Shown here one piece after another: positions 7,863 through 16,823 of a DNA stretch of 64,000 bases (within the stretch, counting starts at the first letter, position 1; each line of letters begins with the position of its first letter). The translations under genes and the position numbers were made by a program. The stretch is from NCBI RefSeq assembly GCF_027270315.1, contig NZ_CP114413.1:1922001-1986000 (forward strand). Direction: 5' to 3'. The notes under the pieces are model-generated. The model was not told where the DNA came from. It worked only from the letters and a program-made list of their open reading frames with translations, and did not search any database. This DNA comes from Streptomyces cinnabarinus (GTDB lineage: Bacteria > Actinomycetota > Actinomycetes > Streptomycetales > Streptomycetaceae).

Positions 7863-8822
7863 TCACTTCGGCACGGAGACGATCGCGTACGCCGTCTCGG
7901 GTGCCGGCGTGGTGGTGAACCGCGCGTTGGGCAGGTAGAGCCGCCCCCGGAACGCGGCCACCGTCGTCGGCACGTCGAAGGCGGGGTCGGTGATCCGGCG
8001 ACGGAAGACTCCGCCGCGGCCGTCGGCGGCCAGGGTGAAGACGTCGATGGCGTTCTGCCGGTTCTGCACGACGTACAGCGTCCGCCCGGTCAGCAGCAGG
8101 CCGTCGCCGTTGGAGAGGGGGGCCGCGTCGCCGAGGTCGACGCGGGTGGTGACGCCGGTGCGCGGGTCGACCCGGTGCAGGGCGCCGACCCCGGACTGCA
8201 CCACGAGCAGCGCCGAGCCGTCGGGAGTGCGGGTGATGCCGTTGGCGTTCACGACCTCGCCGGGCACCTGGTTCCAGTCGCCGCCGAGGGTGATCCGTAC
8301 GACCTCGTCCTGGTCCGGCAGCCGGCCGTGCCGGCCGAGCGGGAGGGCGTACAGGGCCGGCTGGTAGGAGTCGGTGAACCAGGCCGCGCGCGGGGTCAGG
8401 AAGACGTCGTTGGCGAAGGTGGGCGTGGTGGTCGAGAGGACGTAGGAGGCGAGGATCTCGCCGCTGCGGGCGTCCACCACACGGGCGCCCTGGCCGCGGC
8501 CGGCCACGAACAGCCGTCCCCGGTCGTCGAGTTTGAGGCCGACCGACGGCGTGCCGGGTCCGGCCGAGACGATCTTGCCGGTGCCGGTGCGCAGGTCGGC
8601 GCGGTAGAGGGAGCCGTCGCCGAGCGAGCCGAGGTAGGCGTACGGGCCGCCGCCGATCGTGATGCCCTCCGGGCGGAAGCCGTCGGGCAGCGGGATCACG
8701 GCCGGACCGGCGGTGGCGTGCGCGGGCGTGCCGACGAGCGCGGCACCGGTGGCCGCCGCGCCGACGGTGAGCAGTCCGCGGCGGCTGAGGGGATGTGCGA
8801 AGGAACCGTGTGTGGGAGCCAC
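7863..8822 (-). CDS. Tat-exported SMP-30/beta-propeller-like protein
   Basis: This 319-residue protein is predicted to be secreted. The N-terminus carries a twin-arginine signal (SRRGLLTVGAAATGAAL) ending near AHATA. The mature part is made of repeated blades such as GITRTPDGSALLVVQSGVG and NGDGLLLTGRTLYVVQN, typical of the six-bladed SMP-30/gluconolactonase/NHL-like propeller. No catalytic assignment is possible from the sequence. The GTG at 8822 was chosen because AAGGGCTCCCC precedes it; an upstream ATG at 8993 would bury the signal peptide. About 290 bases separate it from the divergent subtilase gene. Confidence 0.72.
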   Translation of the reverse strand: MAPTHGSFAHPLSRRGLLTVGAAATGAALVGTPAHATAGPAVIPLPDGFRPEGITIGGGPYAYLGSLGDGSLYRADLRTGTGKIVSAGPGTPSVGLKLDDRGRLFVAGRGQGARVVDARSGEILASYVLSTTTPTFANDVFLTPRAAWFTDSYQPALYALPLGRHGRLPDQDEVVRITLGGDWNQVPGEVVNANGITRTPDGSALLVVQSGVGALHRVDPRTGVTTRVDLGDAAPLSNGDGLLLTGRTLYVVQNRQNAIDVFTLAADGRGGVFRRRITDPAFDVPTTVAAFRGRLYLPNARFTTTPAPETAYAIVSVPK

Positions 8823-9116
8823 GGGGAGCCCTTCCACGAAAGGGACCGGCAGTTGAACCGGTCCAGCGGTCAACTGACCGCTCCACCCCATCACATGGGC
8901 CGCGCCCACCACAGCATGCGACAGTCGTTTGACAGCGCCTCGACAGCATCCGGCCGGATTATGGCGTGACATCTGTTTCCGGCCGGATTGCACACGTTGC
9001 CCAATTCAACTTGTTTTCAAACCGAGTTGGCGAAAACAGCCTTTACGAGTCGCCGTCGGAGTGCTTGGTTGTCCCCCGAAGGCGACACCCGCGCTGACCG
9101 AAGGGAGCGGTACCCG

Positions 9117-10832
9117 ATGACCGATCAGGTACAGCCGCAGGGCCCGGGGGCGTCCGGACCGGGGCCCGACGGAGCGGGATTCACCTATCGAGGAGCGGAG
9201 CGGGAACTGATCGTCGTCGCCCGCCCGGAGGCCGGGCTGCGGGCCGGGGCCGAGGGCGTACGGTCGGCGGCGGGCGCCGATGTGTCGGCGCTGAACATGT
9301 TCCTCGACGACGAACAGCTGGCCCTGGAGCCGCTGTTCGGCAGCGAGGAGCGGCTGCGGCAGTCGCCGTCGGCGGACCCGGAGAACGACCTCGCGGTGTT
9401 CTACCGGGTGCGTGGCGGGGAGGGCCGCGCGGCGGAGCTGCGCTCACGGATCGCCGCGCTGCCGGGCGTGGACACGGCGTACGTGAAACCGGGCGCCGTG
9501 CCCGCGACCCTGCACAGCGAGGAGGACCGCAGGCTGAAGGAGGGCGCCGCCGTCACACCCGACTTCGGCAGCCGCCAGGGCTATCTGCGGCCCGCGCCCG
9601 AGGGCATCGACGCCCACTGGGCCTGGCAGCGGCCCGGCGGCACCGGTCAGGGCGTGACGGTGATCGATGTGGAGGGCGCCTGGCAGCTCGGCCACGAGGA
9701 TCTGGCCGCCCGGCTGGCCGGTGTCGTCGTCGGCACCCCGGTCGACGATCTCGCCTGGCGCAACCACGGCACCGCCGTGATCGGCGTGATCGGCGGCGAC
9801 CGCAATGAGTACGGCGTCCAGGGCGCCGCGCCGGACGCGGTGACCGCGGCCGCGTCCTTCCAGGGCGTCGGCACCGCGGCTGCGATCCACGCGGCGGCGG
9901 AGCGGCTCGGCCCCGGCGACATCGTGCTGGTCGAACTCCACCGGCCGGGACCGCGGTTCGAGTACGCCGAGCGCGACGACCAGCGGGGCTACCTGGCTCT
10001 GGAGTGGTGGCCGGACGACTTCGCGGCCGTGCGGCACGCCTCCGCCAAGGGCGTGCTCGTGGTAGCGGCCGCGGGCAACGGCGCCGAGTCGCTGGACGAT
10101 GCGGTCTACGAGCGCCGCCCGGACGAATTCCCGCGCGGCTGGCGCAACCCGTTCAACCCGTCCAATCCCTCCTCCGGTGCCGTCCTGGTCGGCGCGGGCG
10201 CCCCGCCGCCCGGTACGCACGGCCGGGATCACGGCCCGGACCGGTCGAGGCTGGCGTTCTCCAACTACGGCTCACGCGTGGACGCGCAGGGCTGGGGGCA
10301 CGAGGTCACGACCACCGGCGGCTTCTGGGACCGGCCCGGGGATCTCCAGGGCGGGCCCGAGGAGATCGCCTGGTACACCGACACGTTCTCGGGGACCTCC
10401 GCCGCCGCACCGGTGGTGGTCGGCGCGCTGGCCGCGCTCCAGGGCATGCTCAAGGCGGCAGGCCAGGCCCCGATGTCCGCCGAACGCGCCCGCGCGGTGC
10501 TGCGGGCGAGCGGTTCCCCGCAACAGGACGCGCCGGGCCGGCCGGCCTCGCAGCGGATCGGCGGCCGGCCCGACATCAGGGCGGCGGTGACGCAGCTGCT
10601 GCCGCACGCGGTCGACTCGGGCCGGGCCGAGCGTTACTGGGACGAGCTCCTGCCGTACCCGCGTGAACTCCCGCCGAGGCTCCGGCTGTACGTGGCCGGT
10701 GCCTGGCGGAACCTGAACCGTCCGTCCCCCGAGCTCCGCCAGGCGGTGCACGCCGCGTTCGCGGGGGGACGGCCCGACGTCCGGGTGTGGTTCTCGGACG
10801 ACGAAATCGTCGGCCTGGTGATCACCGGCTGA
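9117..10832 (+). CDS. Subtilisin-like serine protease (S8) with a ParJ-like C-terminal module
   Basis: This 571-residue protein has the full subtilase triad: Asp184 (TVIDVEGAW), His217 (NHGTAVIGVIGG) and Ser428 (FSGTSAAAPVVV). Residues 1-160 look like a propeptide-type region. No signal peptide is visible, so it may act inside the cell or leave by another route. The last ~49 residues (RNLNRPSPELRQAVHAAFAGG core) align with the C-terminus of the next gene, the ParJ homologue (RVLNNPNPQVHQQIQQAFACG core). The ATG at 9117 follows GGGAGC. Only 37 bases separate it from parJ, so they are probably cotranscribed. From memory, S. coelicolor lacks this gene beside parJ. Confidence 0.85.
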   Translation: MTDQVQPQGPGASGPGPDGAGFTYRGAERELIVVARPEAGLRAGAEGVRSAAGADVSALNMFLDDEQLALEPLFGSEERLRQSPSADPENDLAVFYRVRGGEGRAAELRSRIAALPGVDTAYVKPGAVPATLHSEEDRRLKEGAAVTPDFGSRQGYLRPAPEGIDAHWAWQRPGGTGQGVTVIDVEGAWQLGHEDLAARLAGVVVGTPVDDLAWRNHGTAVIGVIGGDRNEYGVQGAAPDAVTAAASFQGVGTAAAIHAAAERLGPGDIVLVELHRPGPRFEYAERDDQRGYLALEWWPDDFAAVRHASAKGVLVVAAAGNGAESLDDAVYERRPDEFPRGWRNPFNPSNPSSGAVLVGAGAPPPGTHGRDHGPDRSRLAFSNYGSRVDAQGWGHEVTTTGGFWDRPGDLQGGPEEIAWYTDTFSGTSAAAPVVVGALAALQGMLKAAGQAPMSAERARAVLRASGSPQQDAPGRPASQRIGGRPDIRAAVTQLLPHAVDSGRAERYWDELLPYPRELPPRLRLYVAGAWRNLNRPSPELRQAVHAAFAGGRPDVRVWFSDDEIVGLVITG

Positions 10833-10869
10833 CGGACAGCCCATACCAGCAAGGGAAGGTGGCACAGGT

Positions 10870-11415
10870 ATGAGCACCACCCCGCAGATGGGTCAACTGG
10901 CACAGCAGTACCCAAGCACCGCTCCGTACCAGCAACAGCCCTACCAGCAGCAGCCGTTCGGCGGCATGGGCGGCGGCATCAGCGGCGGCATCGGCATGAC
11001 CGGCGGCTCGCTGGAGCAGCTCCAGCAGCTCGGCCAGCAGCAGCCCTACCAGCAGTTGGTGCAGCAGATGGCGCCCCAGCAGCAGGACCAGCAGGCGCAG
11101 CAGGCCGAGCAGCAGATGCAGCAGCAGTTGCAGCAGATCGCGCTGGCCGCCGTACAGCAGCTGGCGCAGCAGGTGCAGACGCAGGCCCTCGCGGCCGGCG
11201 TGGCGACCGGCTTCATCGACTGCGTCCACCCGCTCCAGGGGCAGCCGCATCAGATCTTCCTGCGCGTCAACCAGCAGTTCCGGGTCCTCAACAACCCGAA
11301 CCCGCAGGTCCACCAGCAGATCCAGCAGGCCTTCGCCTGTGGGCACCAGGTGATCGCCGTCTGGGACACGCAGTCGCCGAGCGTCCTGCGCAGCGTGCGG
11401 ATCCAGCGCCTGTGA
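10870..11415 (+). CDS. parJ: ParJ-like actinobacterial protein, glutamine-rich
   Basis: This 181-residue protein matches in position and character ParJ of S. coelicolor (SCO1662, next to mshC), an actinobacterial signature protein that binds ParA and affects chromosome segregation during sporulation. About 29% of residues are Gln (53 of 181). Residues 1-115 are low-complexity QQPYQQQ, a GGMGGGISGGIG segment and a Gln-rich helix likely to form a coiled coil. A conserved globular part runs from ~120 to 181. The gene name rests on synteny and composition recalled from memory. The C-terminal module recurs in the upstream subtilase. A strong terminator follows. Confidence 0.78.
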   Translation: MSTTPQMGQLAQQYPSTAPYQQQPYQQQPFGGMGGGISGGIGMTGGSLEQLQQLGQQQPYQQLVQQMAPQQQDQQAQQAEQQMQQQLQQIALAAVQQLAQQVQTQALAAGVATGFIDCVHPLQGQPHQIFLRVNQQFRVLNNPNPQVHQQIQQAFACGHQVIAVWDTQSPSVLRSVRIQRL

Positions 11416-11433
11416 CGGGCACTTGACCTGACC

Positions 11434-11465
11434 GAGGGCGCTTCCCCGCGCGGGGAAGCGCCCTC
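11434..11465. terminator. Bidirectional terminator between parJ and mshC
   Basis: GAGGGCGCTTCCCC (11434-11447) pairs perfectly with 11452-11465 across a GCGC loop, a 14-bp stem between two convergent genes. Confidence 0.9.
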
Positions 11466-11473
11466 TCCCGTTC

Positions 11474-12703
11474 CTACAGCGCGACGCCGAGCAGCGCGTC
11501 CACCGATCGGGACACGACGCCGGGGGCGCTCTCGTCCGCGCCGCCCCGCTCCTGCTGGAGCGCCGCCCAGCGGTCGACCGCGGCGAGGGCGGCCGGGGCG
11601 TCGAGGTCGTTCGCGAGAGCCTCGCGGATCTCCTCGACCAGTGCCTCGGCGCCCGGGCCGTCGGGCCGGGAGACGGCCGCGCGCCAGCGGGCCAGGCGGG
11701 TCTCGGCGTCCCGGAGCACCTGGTCGGTCCACTCCCAGTCGGCCCGGTAGTGGTGGGCGAGGAGCGCGAGCCGGATGGCGACGGGGTCGACGCCGTCCCG
11801 GCGCAGCGCGGAGACGAAGACCAGGTTGCCCTTGGACTTGGACATCTTCTCGCCGTGCAGGGCGACCATGCCCGCGTGGACGTAGGCCTTGGCCATGGGG
11901 AACTCGCCGGTGAGCACCTGGGCGTGCGAGGCGCCCATCTCGTGGTGCGGGAAGGCGAGGTCGGAGCCCCCGCCCTGGACGTCGAAGCCCATGCCGAGGT
12001 GGTCCAGGGCGATGGCCACGCACTCGATGTGCCAGCCGGGGCGGCCCCGGCCGAGCGAGGCGCCGTCCCAGCTCGGCTCGCCCTCGCGGGCGGCCATCCA
12101 AAGCATCGGGTCGAGCGGGTTCTTCTTGCCCGGACGGTCCGGGTCACCGCCGCGCTCGGCGGACAGCAGCCGCATCGCGGCGGCGTCGAGGCCCGAGACC
12201 TTGCCGAAGTCGGGGTCGGCCTCGACGGAGAAGTAGATGTCGCCGTCGAGATCGTAGGCGGCGCCCGCCGCACGCAGGCGTTCGACGAGCGGCACGATGC
12301 CGGGTATCGCCTCGACGGCGCCGATGTAATGCCGCGGGGGCAGCATGCGCAGGGCGGTCATGTCCTCGCGGAAGAGGGCGGTCTCCTTCTCGGCGAGGGC
12401 CACCCAGTCGACGCCGTCGCGCTCGGCCCGCTCCAGCAGCGGGTCGTCGACGTCGGTGACGTTCTGCACGTAGTGGACCTGCCGCTTGGTGTCGAGCCAC
12501 ACGCGCTGCACGAGGTCGAACGCGTTGTAGGTCGCCGCGTGACCCATGTGGGTCGCGTCGTACGGGGTGATGCCGCAGACGTAGATACGGGCGACGGGAC
12601 CGGGCTCGAGGGTGACGAGTCCACCGGTCGCGGTGTCGTGGATCCGGAGGTCGCGGCCCTTGCCGGGCAGGGCGGGGACCTCAGAAGCGGGCCAGGCATA
12701 CAT
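11474..12703 (-). CDS. mshC: Cysteine:1-D-myo-inosityl 2-amino-2-deoxy-glucopyranoside ligase MshC
   Basis: This 409-residue enzyme joins cysteine to GlcN-inositol using ATP, the third step of mycothiol synthesis. It is a class-I tRNA-synthetase paralogue: the HIGH-type motif reads HMGH (DATHMGHAATYNAFD), the KMSKS motif is intact (EKMSKSKGN) and the zinc/cysteine site C-G-I-T is at residues ~43-46 (YVCGITPYDATH). It lacks the tRNA-binding extension of CysS. The length agrees with MshC of S. coelicolor. The ATG at 12703 gives the expected MYAWPASEVPALPG N-terminus. It is the downstream gene of a conserved four-gene minus-strand block. Confidence 0.95.
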   Translation of the reverse strand: MYAWPASEVPALPGKGRDLRIHDTATGGLVTLEPGPVARIYVCGITPYDATHMGHAATYNAFDLVQRVWLDTKRQVHYVQNVTDVDDPLLERAERDGVDWVALAEKETALFREDMTALRMLPPRHYIGAVEAIPGIVPLVERLRAAGAAYDLDGDIYFSVEADPDFGKVSGLDAAAMRLLSAERGGDPDRPGKKNPLDPMLWMAAREGEPSWDGASLGRGRPGWHIECVAIALDHLGMGFDVQGGGSDLAFPHHEMGASHAQVLTGEFPMAKAYVHAGMVALHGEKMSKSKGNLVFVSALRRDGVDPVAIRLALLAHHYRADWEWTDQVLRDAETRLARWRAAVSRPDGPGAEALVEEIREALANDLDAPAALAAVDRWAALQQERGGADESAPGVVSRSVDALLGVAL

Positions 12704-12822
12704 GTCATGAGCGTAACCGGACCGGCGTTCCATATACGAACCGGATCGGGCCGGATGGCCGGTAAGGCGCTCTTGCGCGTCACCCGCCCGTATGCGGTAC
12801 GGCGGTACCCGGTGCCGTAGGG

Positions 12823-13641
12823 CTAGACCGGCGGCCAGGGGATCGCGGGCCACTCCCCGCTCGGCTCGGGGTGGACGCCCGTGGTGAGCATCGCCTCGAC
12901 CCGCGCGCGGGTGGCGTCGATCTCCGCCGCGGTGATCAGGGGGGTGAGGGTCGCCGTGAGTGCCCCGCGGGGCTCCAGTGCCGCCTTCAGGCCCTTGAGG
13001 ACGTCGACGGCCTCCCCGGTGAGGGCCTCGCCCGCCCAGCCCCACAGCAGGGTGCGCAGCTTGTTCTCGACGTTGAAGGTGACCCCGTGATCGATGCCGT
13101 AGAGCCGCTCCTCGGCGGCGGGCAGCAGATGACCGCCCTTGCGGTCGGCGTTGTTGATCACGGCGTCCAGGACGGCGAGCCGGCGCAGCCGCTCGTCGTC
13201 GGCGTGCACCAGCAGGGCGGTGCGCCCCTCACCCACCTCGGCGAACCCGACGGCCTTCCAGCCCGGCCCGGGCTCCTCCCGGTCCACCAGCGCGAGCAGT
13301 TCGCTGCCGGGCACGAGGTCGATCCACAGCTGGCACATGCCCTCGCCGTGGGGGCCGTCCCGCAGCACGGTGGGCGGTACGAGGTCCCAGCCGGTCGCCT
13401 CGGAGACCGCGTACGCGGCGACCTCCCGCTCGGCGAGGGTGCCGTCGGGGAAGTCCCACAGCGGGCGCTCGCCGGCGATCGGCTTGTAGACGCAGGACGC
13501 CTCCTGGCCCGCGTGGGACACCGTGCAGAACAGGGCCGCGTTCGACGCCTCGCGGATCCGGCCGCGGACGGTGAGCTCCCCTTCGGTGAGCAGATCCAGC
13601 GGGGTCACGCTCCGCGGCGGTATCCGTTCTGGCGCGGACAT
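12823..13641 (-). CDS. SCO1664-family protein (PI3/4-kinase-like fold)
   Basis: This 272-residue protein belongs to an actinobacterial family always found near mshC. The motifs ASCVYKPIAGERPLWDFP, LDAVINNADRKGGHLL and YGIDHGVTFN resemble the ATP-binding Lys, catalytic Asn-Asp and metal-binding Asp of phosphatidylinositol-kinase or HipA-like folds. Its substrate is unknown. The ATG at 13641 makes the gene overlap the end of the DUF3090 gene by 37 bases, so the two are translationally linked. Confidence 0.82.
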   Translation of the reverse strand: MSAPERIPPRSVTPLDLLTEGELTVRGRIREASNAALFCTVSHAGQEASCVYKPIAGERPLWDFPDGTLAEREVAAYAVSEATGWDLVPPTVLRDGPHGEGMCQLWIDLVPGSELLALVDREEPGPGWKAVGFAEVGEGRTALLVHADDERLRRLAVLDAVINNADRKGGHLLPAAEERLYGIDHGVTFNVENKLRTLLWGWAGEALTGEAVDVLKGLKAALEPRGALTATLTPLITAAEIDATRARVEAMLTTGVHPEPSGEWPAIPWPPV

Positions 13642-14195
13642 ACGTGTCCCTCCGGGTCCAGGGGCAGGCTGCACAGCGGGCACGGCGGCCGCCCGGCGTT
13701 GACGACGTCCAGGGCGCGCTTGGCGAAGGCCCGGGCCTGCGCGCCGGTGAGCCGGACCCGCAGCATCGGGGGGCCGTTCTCCTCGTCCTGGAGCAGCCGC
13801 TCCTCGGCCTCGGCGAGGTCCTCGTCGGACTCCGCCTCCAGCTCGACCAGGGCCTGCGCCTCGACGATCATGCGCTGTTCCTCGCCGTCCCAGGCCAGCG
13901 CCATGGTGCCGACCCGGAACTCCTCCTCGACCGGGGCGTCGAGGGGTGCGGTGTCGGAGACCTCGGTGGGGGCCATGGCGGGCACCGCGGCGCTGCCGCC
14001 GCTGCGCCGTACGACCTCGTCGAGCAGTTCGTCCATGCGCTCGGCGAGCGCGGCCACCTGCGTCTTCTCCAGGGCCACGCTGGTCACCCGACCCCCTGCG
14101 GACGCCTGGAGGAAGAACGTACGGCGTCCGGGCAGTCCGACCGTGCCGGCCACGAAACGCTCCGGGGGGTCGTAGAGGAACACCTGACGGGACAC
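13605..14195 (-). CDS. DUF3090 protein with C-terminal zinc-ribbon-like cluster
   Basis: This 196-residue actinobacterial protein of unknown function starts MSRQVFLYDPPERFVAGTVG, characteristic of DUF3090. The C-terminus has a CPLCSLPLDPEGHVCPR cluster that could bind a metal. It sits between the histidine-phosphatase gene and the SCO1664-type kinase gene, overlapping the latter. This trio accompanies mshC in many actinobacteria, which suggests a common but undefined pathway. The start is the ATG at 14195. Confidence 0.85.
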   Translation of the reverse strand: MSRQVFLYDPPERFVAGTVGLPGRRTFFLQASAGGRVTSVALEKTQVAALAERMDELLDEVVRRSGGSAAVPAMAPTEVSDTAPLDAPVEEEFRVGTMALAWDGEEQRMIVEAQALVELEAESDEDLAEAEERLLQDEENGPPMLRVRLTGAQARAFAKRALDVVNAGRPPCPLCSLPLDPEGHVCPRQNGYRRGA

Positions 14196-14274
14196 GTCCT
14201 GTCTCCATGGGAATCGTGAACGGACTCGGGATCGGGCCGCTACCGCGACCGCTTCACCCTACTGCGCTTGGCGA

Positions 14275-14961
14275 TCACGGTGCGCCCGCACCACCCCCGA
14301 CCGGGGCGTCGCCGGCCGGCGGCTCCTCCCGGGGCGCCAGGGAGGCGAAGTCCCCGGTGTCACCGAGGCGGAGAAGGAACGGCCGCAGACGTGTGTAACG
14401 GATCGCGGTGATGGAACACGGTTCGACAGCGATCCGCTGGAAGAGGTCCAGATGAAGTCCGAGTGCCTCCGCCACCAGGGACTTGATGATGTCGCCGTGC
14501 GAGCACATCAGATACACGGCGTCGGAGCCGTGCTCGCGCTCCACGCGCGCGTTCCACTCGCGTACGGCCTCGGCGGCGCGGGTCTGCATCGCCCGCATCG
14601 ACTCGCCGCCGGGGAACGCGGCCGCCGAGGGGTGCGCCTGGACGATCTCCATCAGGGGTTCGTCCTTGAGCTCGGCGAGCTTGCGGCCGGACCAGTCGCC
14701 GTAGTCGCACTCCCCGATCCGCTCGTCGGTGTGCGCCCGCAGCCCGGGCCGGGCGTCGAGGAGCGGCCGTACGGTCTCCTCGCAGCGCTGCAGGGGGCTG
14801 GTGACGACCTCGGAGACCGGCAGCCCGGCGAGGCGTCCGGGCAGGGCGGCGGCCTGCGCGGCGCCGCGTTCGTCGAGGGCGACGCCGGGCGTCCACCCGG
14901 CGAGCAGTCCCTCGGTGTTGGCGGTGGAACGTCCGTGCCGGACCAGGATCAGGGTGGGCAT
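14275..14961 (-). CDS. Histidine-phosphatase / MSMEG_4193-family phosphomutase-like protein
   Basis: This 228-residue enzyme of the phosphoglycerate-mutase-like clan has the catalytic RHG motif (LILVRHGRSTANTEG, residues 4-18), a second conserved Arg (TSPLQRCEETV), and the C-terminal His (YLMCSHGDIIKSL). The family is named after M. smegmatis MSMEG_4193 and travels with mshC. It probably removes or moves a phosphate, but the substrate is unknown. It is the first gene of the minus-strand block; about 60 bases separate it from the divergent corA. Confidence 0.83.
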   Translation of the reverse strand: MPTLILVRHGRSTANTEGLLAGWTPGVALDERGAAQAAALPGRLAGLPVSEVVTSPLQRCEETVRPLLDARPGLRAHTDERIGECDYGDWSGRKLAELKDEPLMEIVQAHPSAAAFPGGESMRAMQTRAAEAVREWNARVEREHGSDAVYLMCSHGDIIKSLVAEALGLHLDLFQRIAVEPCSITAIRYTRLRPFLLRLGDTGDFASLAPREEPPAGDAPVGGGAGAP

Positions 14962-15023
14962 GCGGCCCAGGGTAGGCGCACCTCGGGGTGCACCGGCCGG
15001 GAGCAGGCGGGAGAATACGCTCC

Positions 15024-16022
15024 GTGATCGTCGACTGCGCCATCTACCGTGACGGCACGCGGACGGAGGGGCCCAAGGACTTCTCCCTCGCGCTGGCGCA
15101 GTGCCGCAGGGGCGGTGACGCCTTCGTCTGGATCGGGCTGTACGAGCCCACGGAGGGCGAGTTCGACCGGGTCGCGCAGGAGTTCGGGCTGCATCCGCTG
15201 GCCGTCGAGGACGCCCTCACCGCCCACCAGCGCCCCAAGCTGGAGGTCTACGACGACTCGCTGTTCATGGTCCTCAAACCGGTCGGCTACGAACCGAAGC
15301 ACGACGTCGTCTCGGCCGGCGAGGTCATGGTCTTCATCGGCGACTCGTTCGTGGTGACGGTGCGGCACGGCGAGGAGGCGCCGCTGGCCGCCGTACGCAG
15401 CCGTCTGGAGGCCGAGCCGGAGATGCTGCGGCACGGTCCCACGGCGGTGCTGTACTCGATCGCCGACGCGGTCGTCGACCACTACGTGGACGTGGCGGGC
15501 GAACTGAGCACCGACCTGGAGGAGCTGGAGGCCGACGTGTTCTCGCCGACCGGCGGTGGCTCCCGGCACACGGCGTCCCGGATCTACAACTTCAAGCGGC
15601 AGATCCTGGAGTTCCGCCGCGCCACCGGCCCGTTGGCCCAGCCGCTGGACCGGCTCGCGGGCGGTGGCGTGTTCGGCGTCCGGGTGCCCTTCGTGCACGC
15701 CAAGGCGCAGCCGTTCTTCCGTGACGTCAACGACCATCTCACGCGGGTGAACGAGTCGGTGGAGGCCCTGGACCGGCTGGTGTCGGACATGCTCTCGGCG
15801 CATCTGGCGCAGATGAGCGTCCGGCAGAACGACGACATGCGGAAGATCTCCGCGTGGGCGGCCATGGCCGCGGTCCCCACGATGATCGCGGGGATCTACG
15901 GCATGAACTTCGACCACATGCCCGAGCTGCACTGGCTGTGGTCGTATCCGGCCGTGATCGCGGGCATGGCCGCCCTGGAGGTCATGCTGTACCGGCTCTT
16001 CAAGAGCCGGGGGTGGTTGTAG
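15024..16022 (+). CDS. corA: CorA-family magnesium/cobalt transporter
   Basis: This 332-residue inner-membrane divalent-cation channel has a large cytoplasmic N-terminal domain. Two C-terminal transmembrane helices carry the CorA signature GMN between them (MIAGIYGMNFDHMPEL, near residue 295). The C-terminus is basic and cytoplasmic (LFKSRGWL). The GTG at 15024 is the most likely start; upstream in-frame codons lack a ribosome site. It converges on the ferritin-like gene with only 12 bases between stops. Confidence 0.9.
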   Translation: MIVDCAIYRDGTRTEGPKDFSLALAQCRRGGDAFVWIGLYEPTEGEFDRVAQEFGLHPLAVEDALTAHQRPKLEVYDDSLFMVLKPVGYEPKHDVVSAGEVMVFIGDSFVVTVRHGEEAPLAAVRSRLEAEPEMLRHGPTAVLYSIADAVVDHYVDVAGELSTDLEELEADVFSPTGGGSRHTASRIYNFKRQILEFRRATGPLAQPLDRLAGGGVFGVRVPFVHAKAQPFFRDVNDHLTRVNESVEALDRLVSDMLSAHLAQMSVRQNDDMRKISAWAAMAAVPTMIAGIYGMNFDHMPELHWLWSYPAVIAGMAALEVMLYRLFKSRGWL

Positions 16023-16034
16023 CCGGGCCGGCCG

Positions 16035-16823
16035 CTAGGCGAACTCGGGGGCGGAGGTGGCCGGGCCGCCCAGGGCGTCACGGCGCTCGGGCATCTTCAG
16101 GGAGACCATCCGCCGCCAGCCCGCGGCCCGTTCCCAGGCGTACACCGCGTGGATGCCGGCGGCGAGCACCGCCGACTTGGGGCGCGGCCAGTCGAGGATG
16201 CGGCCCATGTGGGCCATGACGGCGAGGCTGACGTCGCGGTAGATCCGGATCTCCGCGAGCGCGCACTCGCGGAGGGTCCGCTGGATCACGCGGCCGTGTC
16301 CGGCGTAGGCGAAGCGCAGCAGTTCCTCGTGGCAGTAGGCGAGGTGGTTGTCCTCGTCGTTGGAGATCATCTTGACCGCGCGGCCGAGGTCGGGATGGTC
16401 GGAGAAGTGCTTGCGCAGCAGCTCCATCTCCTCCGAGGCGCGCTGTTCGGTGACCCTGCTGTGGGCGAGGTAGGTGACGATGTCCGGCACGGTGAGCCGC
16501 TCCTCGCCCTTGAGCTTCTCGTGGGCGAGGCCGATGCCGTTCTTCTCCAGGAGCATCGTGTAGTCGGTCTCGTGCGGGACGGGGACGGGCTCCAGACCGC
16601 GCTTCTTCAGCAGGGCGTTGAAGATCCGCCCGTGCTTGTCCTCGTCGGCGCCATGGCGGGTGATCTTGGGGGCGAGCGCGCGCTCGCCGTCCGGGACGAG
16701 CGCGGCGATGCGGGCGTTCTCCCAGCCGCCCTGGGACTCCCCGCTCGCGGCGATGGAGCAGAACAGGGCGAAGGACTCGTCGTTGTCGAGGATCTCCGTG
16801 AACAGACTCTTGGCCGAAAGCAT
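16035..16823 (-). CDS. Ferritin-like diiron-fold protein
   Basis: This 262-residue, mostly helical protein has carboxylate/histidine pairs spaced as in ferritin-like four-helix bundles: ADEDKHGRIF, ASEEMELLRKHF, NDEDNHLAYCHEEL and ECALAEIRIYRDV. It may bind two iron atoms and act in iron handling or as an oxidase. No partner is adjacent. The ATG at 16823 follows AGAGGTG and gives the N-terminus MLSAKSLFTEIL. The closest recalled counterpart is the S. coelicolor gene next to corA. Confidence 0.78.
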   Translation of the reverse strand: MLSAKSLFTEILDNDESFALFCSIAASGESQGGWENARIAALVPDGERALAPKITRHGADEDKHGRIFNALLKKRGLEPVPVPHETDYTMLLEKNGIGLAHEKLKGEERLTVPDIVTYLAHSRVTEQRASEEMELLRKHFSDHPDLGRAVKMISNDEDNHLAYCHEELLRFAYAGHGRVIQRTLRECALAEIRIYRDVSLAVMAHMGRILDWPRPKSAVLAAGIHAVYAWERAAGWRRMVSLKMPERRDALGGPATSAPEFA

